Shown piece by piece: positions 1 to 7,566 of a stretch of DNA of 25,146 nucleotides; within the stretch, counting starts at the first letter, position 1, and each line of letters opens with the position of its first letter. The stretch is from JANMDU01 sp043777675 (GTDB lineage: Bacteria > Pseudomonadota > Gammaproteobacteria > Burkholderiales > Burkholderiaceae_C): the NCBI GenBank assembly GCA_043777675.1, contig JAYWHR010000074.1, forward strand, positions 1 through 25,146, written 5' to 3'. The notes under the pieces are model-generated. The model was not told the origin of the DNA and made no database searches. It saw nothing but the letters and a program-made list of their open reading frames with translations. The position numbers and the translations under genes are program-made.

Positions 1-401
1 ATCAATTGTCCGACGCCACTCGGCTCACCTCTTGCCAAAGCATTGCAGTAGACAAGTAGAGCATCAATCTCATTAGACTTATCGAACACTCGATCTGCGC
101 CTAAATTGAGGCACTTTTTGCGCATATCGGGCGTGGCGTAATTCGTGAGCACCACTAATTTATGACGCTGTGCTAAATCGTTTGCTGCACGGATTACTCC
201 TAAACCTGATCCGCTGTGGAGATGGATATCCACAATCGCCAAATCGAATTGATGAGCCGGCTCTTGCATCCAGCTCACAGCGTTCTGCTCGTCTTCAGCT
301 GTAGCAACGATCTGCACCGGTGCAAGCTCTTCAAGTGTTGCAATCAAGCTTGCGCGAATGACAGAACTGTCTTCAATTAAGTATATTTTGAGCGGAGTCA
401 C
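1..401 (-). CDS. Stand-alone response-regulator receiver domain protein (3' end outside window)
   Basis: Reading the minus strand from a GTG at 401 gives an open frame of 133 codons that runs off the left edge. It has the receiver (REC) signature: acidic pair E10-D11 in YLIEDSS, phospho-acceptor D58 in AIVDIHLHSGSG, switch threonine T86 in VVLTNYA, and the conserved lysine in VFDKSNE. A receiver domain normally needs about 120 residues, so little or nothing need follow; no output domain is visible. It probably acts as a phosphorylated adaptor or single-domain regulator of an unseen kinase. A second in-frame GTG eight codons upstream is possible; I prefer 401 because MTPLKIYLIEDS is a natural receiver start. 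It is divergent from the OmpA-family gene, sharing a 266-bp intergenic region. Confidence 0.85.
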   Translation of the reverse strand, partial: MTPLKIYLIEDSSVIRASLIATLEELAPVQIVATAEDEQNAVSWMQEPAHQFDLAIVDIHLHSGSGLGVIRAANDLAQRHKLVVLTNYATPDMRKKCLNLGADRVFDKSNEIDALLVYCNALARGEPSGVGQL

Positions 402-667
402 AGCGCGTTTGCTTTCGTGTTGCACGCATCGATATTTGCTGTGGAATCACTCAAGAGCCCACTGCATGCGCACACTGGGTTAATCATAGCTTGAGTTAGG
501 TTAAAAATAATTATGCATCGTATGGCCCACATTGTGGTGTGTATTCTGTATGTCAAGCTGATGTCCTACACCTAATATTCAAGTTGTCTGATGGTTCGTC
601 GCGTGCAGCTATTGGACACTCCTGACATACGTTGATTTAGCGTACGGCTTTACAACAAAAGGATTCC
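402..667. other. Divergent intergenic region between receiver gene and OmpA-family gene
   Basis: These 266 bases carry no convincing ORF. They must hold promoters for both flanking genes. The segment around 491-520 is AT-rich, with a TTGAGT hexamer at 491-496 followed by TAATTATGCAT-like sequence, but no clean sigma-70 pair stands out. A short hairpin CCAC-ATT-GTGG lies near 527-537. An AAAGGA ribosome-binding site sits just before the ATG at 668. No repeat-family copy or terminator was seen. Confidence 0.4.
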
Positions 668-1792
668 ATGAAAAATACGTATCAACTTAAAGCGACGACT
701 TCCGGCGTAATGGCACTCGCCATTGCATTAGCTTTTGCTGCATCTTCAGCGCTGGCTCAAAGCTCCACCAATACCGATCCAACACTGTTGGATTACAACC
801 CATCTGGCTACATTTTGCCAAGTATCAACCGCATGGATCCTGACAGTAGACTTGGAACGGGGCAAAATGCCAATGGCGCGAGTTTGCGCTTTGGCATGCC
901 AACATCAGCGAATTGGGATACGCAATTTGGTTTGAATTATGGGCGTGTGAATGATGGAACCAATCGTTATGAACAAATGACGCTGGGCGTGGATGGGCTT
1001 TATCTATTTTCTCGTTCGCGCTTTCGGCCTTTGTTGTTGATTGGTGCAGGAGCACAGCGCGATCAGTTCACGACACCCGCTTCCAAGATAGGTCGCACCT
1101 CCCCGTTCATTGGCGTAGGTGCAGGTTTTCAATTCGCATTCAACGATCAATGGGGCATGCAGTTAGATGTCCGTCGCAATCATGCCTTCATTCGCGGTAA
1201 CACATTTGGTACGAAGCGCTCAAATACAGACATTTTGAGCCTTGGGTTGATGTATTCATACGATAAGATGCCAACGCCTGCACCACGCGTGGCTCAGCCG
1301 TTGGTGTATACCGAGGCAGCTGTACCGGTGGCTCCTCCTGCTCCGCCTCCTCCCGTTGTCGTACAGGCGCCACCTGCACCTGCAGCGGCTCCCGCCCCGC
1401 CGCCAGCTAGATTTGAGCGCATCACGATATCAGCCAGCAAGCTATTTAGCTTCGACAGCGCTGAATTGCGTGCGCCGATGCCTAAGCTTGACGAGGTAGC
1501 TGAAACATTGGTGAAATATCCTGACGCCGGCAACATCGTCATTAGCGGTTATACAGATCGATTGGGTTCTGAAGCTTATAACCAAGTACTTTCTCAAAAA
1601 CGGGCAGATGCTGTTAAAGGCTATATGGTGAACCGTGGAGTCACGGCAAATCGTATGACGGCTGTAGGCAAGGGCGAGAGCAACCCAGTAGCGACTTGCA
1701 CTGATAGAAACATGATCAAATTACGTGAATGCTTGGAGCCTAATCGGCGTGTAGAAGTTGAGCAGATCACGATCGAACGCCGCGTGCAGTGA
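668..1792 (+). CDS. OmpA family outer membrane protein
   Basis: The product is 374 residues. A Sec signal peptide (about 1-30, cleavage ALA|QSS) is followed by a beta-barrel region of about 170 residues with alternating aromatic/polar strands (LRFGMP, FGLNYG, FRPLLLIGAGAQ, PFIGVGAGFQF). A proline/alanine linker lies at about 217-250 and a C-terminal OmpA-like peptidoglycan-binding domain at about 255-374. That domain shows the typical signatures SGYTDRLGS, LSQKRADAVKGYM and the terminal NRRVEVE. The family anchors the outer membrane to peptidoglycan. The start is supported by AAAGGA six bases upstream of ATG 668. It is first in a plus-strand run of envelope and stress genes, 25 bp ahead of the ferritin-like gene, and may be co-transcribed with it. 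Confidence 0.93.
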   Translation: MKNTYQLKATTSGVMALAIALAFAASSALAQSSTNTDPTLLDYNPSGYILPSINRMDPDSRLGTGQNANGASLRFGMPTSANWDTQFGLNYGRVNDGTNRYEQMTLGVDGLYLFSRSRFRPLLLIGAGAQRDQFTTPASKIGRTSPFIGVGAGFQFAFNDQWGMQLDVRRNHAFIRGNTFGTKRSNTDILSLGLMYSYDKMPTPAPRVAQPLVYTEAAVPVAPPAPPPPVVVQAPPAPAAAPAPPPARFERITISASKLFSFDSAELRAPMPKLDEVAETLVKYPDAGNIVISGYTDRLGSEAYNQVLSQKRADAVKGYMVNRGVTANRMTAVGKGESNPVATCTDRNMIKLRECLEPNRRVEVEQITIERRVQ

Positions 1793-1817
1793 CTATTTTT
1801 TTCAATAGGCTTCAATA

Positions 1818-2387
1818 ATGACCCAATTAAAAACCTCTACTGAAAAATTGCCATTTGAGGGCCACGAAAGTCTTAAGCTAAACATTGAGGCAATTAATGC
1901 TGCTAAGCTTAGTCTTAATGACGGTGCCATCACTCCTAGCTATGGGCCTTGGCGTGAGGATATTGTTGCCTTACTCAACGACAGCCTTGCGACTGAATTG
2001 CTGTGCGTACTTCGCTACCGGCGACATCACTTCACTGCTTCGGGCGTTACCTCTCCAAAAATTGCGGATGAATTTTTGGTTCATGCAAATGAGGAGATGC
2101 AACATGCTGATCGGATTGCCGAGCGAATCGTTCAATTAGGTGGAGAGCCAGATTTTTCCCCTGATTCGCTCACCACCAGAAGCCATGCGGATTACAACGA
2201 TGAGTTAGATCTTAAAGCCATGATCAAAGCCAATTTGATCGCGGAACGTGTAGCGATAGAAGCTTACACGCAAATGATTGTTCTGATTGGGGATAAGGAT
2301 CCCACCACCAAACGTTTGATAGAAGATATCTTGAGCGCAGAGCAGGAGCATGCCGATGAATTGAAAGATTGGTTAACGGCAGAGTAA
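1818..2387 (+). CDS. Ferritin-like / bacterioferritin-type di-iron protein
   Basis: The product is 189 residues with a four-helix ferritin-like fold. The expected di-iron ligands are present: E60 (LATELLC), E93-x2-H96 (EEMQHAD), E143 (IAERVAIEAY) and E175-x2-H178 (AEQEHADEL). This matches the E, ExxH, E, ExxH spacing of bacterioferritins. An N-terminal extension of about 40 residues precedes the first helix and is longer than in classical Bfr. The family oxidises and stores iron or protects DNA from peroxide; which applies cannot be told here. It lies between the OmpA-family gene and a small BON gene with short gaps on both sides, suggesting one stress-responsive transcript. The ribosome-binding site before ATG 1818 is weak. 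Confidence 0.88.
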   Translation: MTQLKTSTEKLPFEGHESLKLNIEAINAAKLSLNDGAITPSYGPWREDIVALLNDSLATELLCVLRYRRHHFTASGVTSPKIADEFLVHANEEMQHADRIAERIVQLGGEPDFSPDSLTTRSHADYNDELDLKAMIKANLIAERVAIEAYTQMIVLIGDKDPTTKRLIEDILSAEQEHADELKDWLTAE

Positions 2388-2399
2388 ACAGGCTTCATC

Positions 2400-2732
2400 A
2401 TGAAGAAAAGTATCAGAACAAGCCATATCGTTCTTGGCGTACTTAGTTTCTTTATCGTTATTGCTCTGCTGAGCTACATCATTGTCGAGGAAAAATCAGA
2501 TGTTGGTTATGTGAGTTATTCGGGTGATGCACTTATTACCCAAGCGATCAGATCTAAATTTACGGTGGCTAAATACACGACTAGCACCAGTATTAACGTC
2601 AGAACCTCAGATGGCGCGGTACTACTGTCTGGCTTCTCGAAGAGCGAGGAAGAGAAATCTGCGGCGGAAAGTGCTGCGCATCAAGTCAGTGGTGTGAAAT
2701 CGGTGAAAAACGAAGTCATTGTTCGGCAGTGA
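2400..2732 (+). CDS. Membrane-anchored single-BON-domain protein
   Basis: The product is 110 residues. A hydrophobic segment at about 10-30 (IVLGVLSFFIVIALLSYIIV) acts as a membrane anchor or uncleaved signal. A single BON domain follows at about 43-110, with typical elements ALITQAIRSKF, INVRTSDGAVLLSGF and VSGVKSVKNEVIV at the end. BON domains bind phospholipid or periplasmic surfaces (compare OsmY and DolP). The gene begins 12 bp after the ferritin-like gene, so it is probably translated from the same mRNA. It resembles each half of the double-BON lipoprotein encoded at 4852-5463, so the two are likely paralogues. Confidence 0.87.
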   Translation: MKKSIRTSHIVLGVLSFFIVIALLSYIIVEEKSDVGYVSYSGDALITQAIRSKFTVAKYTTSTSINVRTSDGAVLLSGFSKSEEEKSAAESAAHQVSGVKSVKNEVIVRQ

Positions 2733-2815
2733 TTTCTTAGGTGGCGCTGCCTTAATGGGTGGCATTTTTTGGTGCATATCCAATGCGCTTTATTGAAACT
2801 TCTTTAGGTGATCAT

Positions 2816-3037
2816 ATGATTAATCTCAATCGCACAATTCGTGCAACTTCTTTCGTGGCAGTGATCTTGACTTTGGGCGCATGCGCGGGTATGACTCAGC
2901 AAGAAAAAGGTATCGCGGTTGGCGCGGGAGTAGGTGCAGTCGGCGGTGCAGTGCTAGGCGGCGGTACTTTAGGCACGCTCGGTGGTGCAGCAGTGGGCGG
3001 CATTATTGGTAATGAAGTCAGTAAGCCGAAGAAGTAA
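2816..3037 (+). CDS. Small glycine-zipper lipoprotein (OsmB-like)
   Basis: I place the start at ATG 2816 because TAGGTG lies five bases upstream and the product then begins with a proper lipoprotein signal; an in-frame start further upstream would only add unrelated residues. The 73-residue product has a signal peptide ending in a lipobox LGAC (lipid-modified Cys at about position 22). A run of GxxxG motifs follows (VGAGVGAVGGAVLGGG, LGGAAVGGIIGNEV) and the C-terminus is lysine-rich. Glycine-zipper lipoproteins of this size sit in the outer membrane and are often induced by osmotic or envelope stress. Its position within the BON/OmpA/ferritin run supports such a role. Confidence 0.82.
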   Translation: MINLNRTIRATSFVAVILTLGACAGMTQQEKGIAVGAGVGAVGGAVLGGGTLGTLGGAAVGGIIGNEVSKPKK

Positions 3038-3075
3038 AACGCGTGTCCTTGAATATTCGGTAGGGCGTAAGAGGC

Positions 3076-4152
3076 ATGAGTCCCATTGAAATTCGTCGAG
3101 GTCAGATCGCCGCGCCACTTGCACGCATCGATTTCGGACTTCGCTTTCGCGCAGCCTTCGCTGATCCAGCATGTGGCGCAAAAGATGACGTCATCGCTGC
3201 TCTCGAAGAGATTGCTTGGGATGGCTATGTCAATAATCGAAAAGCGCCTTTAACGGCAAAAGCTGGCGGTGGTTATGCGGATGCTGAGTATGATTTATCT
3301 ACTGAATGGCTCGCCACCAAACAACGTATTGAAGCTGCACAAAGCAAGCAGCAAGATCCAGCTGCGAATGCTCGAGTGTTATTGATTTGCGGTTCTGCGC
3401 GAAATGATGGTAGTTGTCCGGGAGAAAATTCCAAAAGTTTTCGACTGACTCAGCTTGCGCGTGAGGTCGTTGAGCATGCCGAGATAGAAGTTGATGTTTT
3501 GGATTTAAGCCTGCTCACATCAGAGTATGGTCGATTTATTCACCCTTGCAAAGCTTGCGTCTCAACCGCCATGCCTTTATGCCATTGGCCATGCAGTTGC
3601 TATCCAAATCATGCCATGAACCAAACTAACGATTGGATGGCTGAAATTTATGAGCGATGGGCGGCTGCGCATGGTGTGCTCATCGTTACACCTGTTTACT
3701 GGTACCAAAGCCCGAGCCCACTCAAACTGATGATTGACAGGTTGGTATGCGCCGATGGCGGCAATCCAGACCCCACCTCCACGCATGGTAAAGATGCTGC
3801 GAAGGCTAAGGCGATTGAGGAGAATGGCTGGAGCTACCCAAAGCATCTTGCTGGGCGAACTTATGGCGTTGTGGTGCATGGCGATGTAGCAGGTGTTGAA
3901 GTACATCGCCGAAACCTCACCGATTGGCTTGATTGGATGGGGTTGATTGATGCTGGTGTCGCTTCTAAGTTAGATCGCTACATTGGCTATTTTGAGTCCT
4001 ATAGCAGCAGTCACCAAGCACTTGACAAAGACCTTGTGTTACAGGAAGAGGTTCGAAACGTTGCCCGCTCAGTTGTAGTTGCAGTTGCTCAACTACGCGC
4101 TGGACAGCTTAGTCAGCCAGATAAGCAGCTAAAGAGACCACGACCCAAATGA
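3076..4152 (+). CDS. Flavodoxin-like NAD(P)H-dependent oxidoreductase with N-terminal extension and Cys-rich loop
   Basis: The product is 358 residues. Residues about 1-95 form an extension without a motif I recognise. From about residue 100 a flavodoxin/NADPH-dependent FMN reductase fold is seen: phosphate-binding loop ICGSARNDGSCPGENSKS, LDLSLLTSEYGR, then VLIVTPVYWYQSPSPLKLMIDRL, the classical FMN-contacting segment of this superfamily, and later AGRTYGVVVHGD. Between them lies a cysteine-rich loop, HPCKACVSTAMPLCHWPCSCYP, with five cysteines in about 18 residues. It could hold a metal or act in disulfide chemistry. No signal peptide is present, so it is cytoplasmic. Its stop overlaps the start of the DUF1003 gene (ATGA), implying translational coupling. 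Confidence 0.82.
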   Translation: MSPIEIRRGQIAAPLARIDFGLRFRAAFADPACGAKDDVIAALEEIAWDGYVNNRKAPLTAKAGGGYADAEYDLSTEWLATKQRIEAAQSKQQDPAANARVLLICGSARNDGSCPGENSKSFRLTQLAREVVEHAEIEVDVLDLSLLTSEYGRFIHPCKACVSTAMPLCHWPCSCYPNHAMNQTNDWMAEIYERWAAAHGVLIVTPVYWYQSPSPLKLMIDRLVCADGGNPDPTSTHGKDAAKAKAIEENGWSYPKHLAGRTYGVVVHGDVAGVEVHRRNLTDWLDWMGLIDAGVASKLDRYIGYFESYSSSHQALDKDLVLQEEVRNVARSVVVAVAQLRAGQLSQPDKQLKRPRPK

Positions 4153-4757
4153 GTTCGCCATCAATGACGCAAGCATCGCGCTCTGACACTGCAATCAGCC
4201 GAGAGTTAGAAAGCGAGCAGATTGATCAAAACATTGCTGCTATGCACGACTTTTACATGCGTGAGGAAAGCAAGCGCAGTACAGCTCAACGACATGCAGA
4301 AGCAATTAGCGATTTTGTTGGGCAGCCTGCTTTTTTGCTGGCTACACTTATATTTGTCGCGCTTTGGATCGGCATCAATCTTGGCCTGCCTTTAGGGCAA
4401 TGGGCAGCTTTTGATAAACCGCCCTTTCATTGGTTGCAGGGTATCGTCGCTTTAGCAGCTTTGCTCGTTACAACCGTTGTGCTCATTAAACAGAACCGAG
4501 TCGCTAAATTGACTGAACAACGAGACCATCTTGATCTCAAAGTGACGATGTTGACTGAACAAAAAACAGCAAAATTAATTGACTTGATAGAAGAGTTGCG
4601 TCGCGATATGCCCAATGTGAAAGACCGACATGATCTAGGCGCTGTGGTGATGCAAACATCGATGACGCCCGAGCGCGTCTTGGCAGCACTCGACGAAAAG
4701 CTGATTTCTCCAGATGGCTCGGTGTCGGCTTCCACCGCCTCTACACCACCAGCATAG
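4149..4757 (+). CDS. DUF1003 domain membrane protein
   Basis: The product is 202 residues and the ATG at 4149 overlaps the TGA of the flavodoxin-like gene. It has the DUF1003 layout: an amphipathic N-terminus ending in DFVGQPAFLL, two transmembrane helices at about 58-76 (LATLIFVALWIGINLGL) and 95-117 (GIVALAALLVTTVVLIKQNR), then the conserved basic segment KQNRVAKLTEQRDHLDLKV and a coiled-coil stretch to about residue 155. The C-terminal tail is low-complexity (Ser/Ala/Thr). The function of DUF1003 proteins is not established. Coupling to the oxidoreductase suggests a joint role at the inner membrane. Confidence 0.85.
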   Translation: MSSPSMTQASRSDTAISRELESEQIDQNIAAMHDFYMREESKRSTAQRHAEAISDFVGQPAFLLATLIFVALWIGINLGLPLGQWAAFDKPPFHWLQGIVALAALLVTTVVLIKQNRVAKLTEQRDHLDLKVTMLTEQKTAKLIDLIEELRRDMPNVKDRHDLGAVVMQTSMTPERVLAALDEKLISPDGSVSASTASTPPA

Positions 4758-4782
4758 AGACAGCGATGAATTTCACGAACCA

Positions 4783-4798
4783 CATCTATCGATAGATG
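4783..4798. promoter_or_regulatory. Perfect 16-bp palindrome upstream of the double-BON lipoprotein gene
   Basis: CATCTATCGATAGATG is fully self-complementary. It lies in the 94-bp gap between the DUF1003 gene and the BON lipoprotein gene, about 54 bp before the latter's start. No T-run follows, so it is not a terminator. It has the shape of a dimeric repressor or activator operator. No regulator can be assigned. Confidence 0.4.
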
Positions 4799-4851
4799 AA
4801 TAATCCGGCAAATATGCTTGCTATTTTGCAAATCTCTTTTAACTTCAATGA

Positions 4852-5463
4852 ATGGGTATTTTTATGAAAACTTCACACACTTTTACAACGCAACGCGCTT
4901 TATTGGGTGGTTTATCGATCGCTTTCTTGGCTTTCAGCATAGGCTGTAGCCCCAAAGCAACTGAGCCCTCTGCTGGGTCAACCACGCCAGCTGCTACCTC
5001 GACAATGGGCAGCGAGATTGATGATAGTGTTGTGACCACTAGCGTTAAGGCTGCGTTGATGGCGGAGGAGAGTATTAAGAGTATTGATTTCAAAGTTGAA
5101 ACAAATAAGGGCGTGGTGCAACTCAGTGGTTTCAGCAACGATGCTGCGCAGATTGAGCGCGCGGTAGCTGTCGCTAAGTCAGTGTCTGGCGTTAAAGACG
5201 TACAAAATCGCATGTCAATTAAAACGGGTGCCACGACAATGGGCGGCAACGTTGATGACACCATGATCACTGGGCGCGTGAAGGCCGCGATGCTTGCAGA
5301 CGCCGATGCAAAAAGTTTAGATATTAGCGTTGAAACCCGCAAAGGCGAAGTGATACTCAGCGGCTTTGTGGCGAACAATTCGCAAATTGGTATCGCTGAA
5401 AAGCTTGCAGCAAAGCAAGAGGGTGTGAAGACGGTGCGCAATGAGTTGAGCGTCAGAAAATAG
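4852..5463 (+). CDS. Lipoprotein with two BON domains
   Basis: The product is 203 residues from ATG 4852; ATG 4864 (MKTSHTF) is an equally likely start and neither has a strong ribosome-binding site. A signal peptide ends at a lipobox FSIGC, followed by a Ser/Thr/Pro-rich spacer to about residue 58. Two BON domains follow (about 60-125 and 135-203). Each has the pattern D-x-V/M-I/V-T-x-x-V-K-A-A, a central VETxKGxVxLSGF and a closing GVKxVxNxxSxxx. This is the OsmY/DolP-type arrangement found in periplasmic or outer-membrane stress proteins. It is the last gene of the left plus-strand run and converges with a Crp/Fnr regulator gene. The two halves look like an internal duplication. Confidence 0.88.
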   Translation: MGIFMKTSHTFTTQRALLGGLSIAFLAFSIGCSPKATEPSAGSTTPAATSTMGSEIDDSVVTTSVKAALMAEESIKSIDFKVETNKGVVQLSGFSNDAAQIERAVAVAKSVSGVKDVQNRMSIKTGATTMGGNVDDTMITGRVKAAMLADADAKSLDISVETRKGEVILSGFVANNSQIGIAEKLAAKQEGVKTVRNELSVRK

Positions 5464-5524
5464 AAGTGCTCGCTTCCATTAGGGAAGTCAATTGCTGGGT
5501 GTACGCCAAGTGCGGCGCGAGCGC

Positions 5525-6217
5525 TTATTTCAACAACTCTCTATAAGCTTTTTGATCAGTCGCATAACATCCGCAGGCCGCACTCTCCAAGCCTGTGCGA
5601 TTGAGCACAGTGAGCTTGCCTCTGGTGTATCGGATCAGCCCAGCTTGTTGCAGCGTACCTGCTGCAGCGGTGATACCTACACGGCGCACACCGAGCATGA
5701 AAGACAAAAATTCTTGCGTGACATCGAAAGTGTCTGACTGAGTGCGATCTTGACTCATGAGCAACCAGCGCGCCAGCCGCGGCCCAATTTGGTGAAAGCG
5801 CGCGCAGGCTGTGGATTCAGCCAATTGCGTCATCAACACATATAGATAGCGATTGAGCTGGTTTTGCAGAGCAGGGCTCGCAGCGAGCTCTGCCGTGAAA
5901 GCCCGGCTACCAATGCGCCAAGCTTGCCCAGCGCCTTGCACGAGTGCATGCAAAGGTGCCGTTGCTACGCCTAACGCAAGCTGCACCCCGAGCATGCCTT
6001 CGCGTCCCACCATACCCACTTCAACGCCTGGACTACCTTTGACAACCGCAATCAGCGAGATAAAGCCATGCGTGGGAAAGTAAACATACCGCGTGGGCTT
6101 GCCTGGATCGCAAAGTATCTGTGCGAGTGAGAGGTCAACCGTTTCGCACGCTGCGGTGAAGCGCAAACGGTCTTTGCGGGGGAGTAAATCCACCAAATAA
6201 TTTGAATCAGAAGACAT
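5525..6217 (-). CDS. Crp/Fnr family transcriptional regulator (copy 1)
   Basis: The product is 230 residues. The N-terminal half is a divergent cyclic-nucleotide-binding fold, with CDPGKPTRYVYFPTHGFISLI and VEVGMVGREGMLG as the most recognisable pieces. The C-terminal winged helix-turn-helix runs from about 150 to 215 (VTQEFLSFMLGVRRVGITAAAGTLQQAGLIRYTRGKLTVLN). The canonical cAMP-contacting Arg/Ser pair of CRP and the N-terminal Fe-S cysteines of FNR are not seen, so the effector is unknown. It ends in CGCYA, matched by CECYA in the neighbouring paralogue. The two genes are in tandem on the minus strand, 158 bp apart, this one downstream. It converges with the double-BON lipoprotein gene. 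Confidence 0.87.
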   Translation of the reverse strand: MSSDSNYLVDLLPRKDRLRFTAACETVDLSLAQILCDPGKPTRYVYFPTHGFISLIAVVKGSPGVEVGMVGREGMLGVQLALGVATAPLHALVQGAGQAWRIGSRAFTAELAASPALQNQLNRYLYVLMTQLAESTACARFHQIGPRLARWLLMSQDRTQSDTFDVTQEFLSFMLGVRRVGITAAAGTLQQAGLIRYTRGKLTVLNRTGLESAACGCYATDQKAYRELLK

Positions 6218-6375
6218 GCGGTGCTCACTGGTAAGTTGCTACCCTTCAAGTTGAAGGAGTGAGCTTCGAATTGTTTTCCCTAGCTATTATTCGATAGAAG
6301 CTTCAGGTGAAAAAATCAGCATAGCGCAAACCCACTTCAGTCACTGCTCGCTACCGCACATAGCGCACTAATTCA

Positions 6376-7116
6376 CTAGGTGGCCAATTGATGTGGCAAC
6401 AACCTGTCGTATTCTTTTTTCACGACCGCATAGCATTCGCAAGTTCGCTTCTCCAAACCTAACCTGTTTAAAACGTTGATACGGCCTCTGCTGTACCTGA
6501 TCAGACCGGCATTTTGCAACTTCAACGCGCCTTCCGTTACGCCCTCTCGGCGCACACCCAGCATATTCGCAATCAGCTCCTGAGTCATCACCAGCTCGTT
6601 GCCCTCCAGCCTGTCCAGACTAAGGAGCAACCAGCGGCAAAGTTGCTGATCTAGTGAATGATGGCGATTGCAAACCGCGGTTTGTGCCATCTGGGTAATC
6701 AGAGCTTGCGTATATCGCAGCAGCAAATGCAGTAGTGGGCCACCCTTTTCAAATTCATCTTTGAGTGCATTCGCTTTGAGACGAAAACCATGCCCTGCAC
6801 TTTGCACCACCGCACGGCTGGGCGTTGATCCTCCACCCATAAAAAGCGATATACCTACCAAGCCCTCATTGCCTACGACGGCTATTTCTGCTGAAGCACC
6901 GTTTTCCATCACATAAAGCAAGGAAATGATTGCGGTGGTCGGGAAATACACATGGCTGAGCGTCTTGCCAGATTCGTAGAGCACATGCTTAAGCGGCAAT
7001 TCTACAAATTCAAGCAGCTGCTGCAAGCGGTGCCATTCTTGCCCAGCTAACGCGGCAAGCAAATGGTTTTTTTTTGGATTGCCATGGTTTGGAAGATTCA
7101 CATTTGAGGCGCGCAT
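6376..7116 (-). CDS. Crp/Fnr family transcriptional regulator (copy 2)
   Basis: The product is 246 residues and is a clear paralogue of the protein encoded at 5525-6217. Shared segments include YFPT with I(S/I)SL, (V/I)xxVGxEGxxG, the helix-turn-helix LGVRRxGVT, GLIRYxRGxxxVLNRxGLE and a C-terminal CxCYA. The sensor half lacks the usual cAMP-binding residues and FNR-type N-terminal cysteines. The recognition helix differs somewhat from copy 1 (REGVTEGALKLQ versus RVGITAAAGTLQ), so target sites may overlap but need not be the same. The 5' end faces a 260-bp region that contains a degenerate copy of the dispersed repeat. Confidence 0.87.
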   Translation of the reverse strand: MRASNVNLPNHGNPKKNHLLAALAGQEWHRLQQLLEFVELPLKHVLYESGKTLSHVYFPTTAIISLLYVMENGASAEIAVVGNEGLVGISLFMGGGSTPSRAVVQSAGHGFRLKANALKDEFEKGGPLLHLLLRYTQALITQMAQTAVCNRHHSLDQQLCRWLLLSLDRLEGNELVMTQELIANMLGVRREGVTEGALKLQNAGLIRYSRGRINVLNRLGLEKRTCECYAVVKKEYDRLLPHQLAT

Positions 7117-7377
7117 CGGTAACTTCTAAAAAATGTTTGTTGGATGCCTGTATGGCAAATGTTGGCAAAAACTAAAGTCTAAATACCGAGATGGCGTTTG
7201 TATGTGCTTTACCGAACATAGTAGCCGCTAGCGCATGCTGTAGCTTTTAATTACTTAGATTCTTGGAATATTGTGCGTTTGCGTACATACGCTTGCACTG
7301 CATTTGATCAAACTTTCAACTTCATCGAAAAAAGTTTTTGTTTTATCACCATGGCGTTTATCTCAGAGAGCCTCAAC
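7117..7377. other. Intergenic region upstream of Crp/Fnr copy 2
   Basis: I see no convincing gene here. The stretch has a duplicated TGGCAAA motif near 7152-7167, a degenerate copy of the 44-bp dispersed repeat at 7221-7259, and a small palindrome TTTGATCAAA near 7304-7313. It should contain the promoter of the minus-strand Crp/Fnr gene. If the two small ORFs that follow are not real, the gene-free stretch extends to 7769. Confidence 0.35.
7221..7259 (-). repeat. Degenerate copy of the 44-bp dispersed repeat (tentative)
   Basis: On the minus strand this reads TCTAAGTAATTAAAAGC, then CTACAGCATGCGCTA, then GCGGCTAC. The first 17 bases match the copy at 16148 at 11 of 17 positions. The ending GCGGCTAC resembles GCCGGCTAC of the others, but the middle is about four to five bases shorter. 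It lies in the leader of the Crp/Fnr copy 2 gene. I regard it as a decayed member of the family. Confidence 0.4.
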
Positions 7378-7566
7378 ATGATCAAGAATCCAAACATTAC
7401 CTCGCGCATAGCCGATCGCTTCATGCCAGCGATCAAAGATTCATTACTTGGCGATGCACTGGCGCGCAATCGGATCTCCAAGCCCCAGCGACTTTTACAG
7501 CCATATTTAGTCAATCGTCCAATCAGTAAACCGGTTGATGAAGCGAAGCCTCGTGAAGCCCAGTAG
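7378..7566 (+). CDS. Doubtful small hypothetical protein
   Basis: This open frame gives 62 residues from ATG 7378 (MIKNPNITSRIADRF...), rich in Arg, Lys and Pro towards the end. An earlier in-frame ATG at 7351 and a GTG at 7273 also exist. Upstream of 7378 there is only a weak AGAG. I recognise no domain, signal or membrane segment. The region has no competing long frame and the composition is compatible with coding, but this is not proof. Confidence 0.3.
   Translation: MIKNPNITSRIADRFMPAIKDSLLGDALARNRISKPQRLLQPYLVNRPISKPVDEAKPREAQ

Noticed and set aside
4845..5441. 198-codon open frame antisense to the double-BON lipoprotein
   Set aside because: The plus-strand frame has a signal peptide and two BON domains. 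The antisense product is Ser/Ala/Leu low-complexity without a domain or ribosome-binding site.
5464..5524. Possible terminator between the convergent BON lipoprotein and Crp/Fnr genes
   Set aside because: Only a short CTTCC/GGAAG hairpin is present and no T-run follows on either strand.
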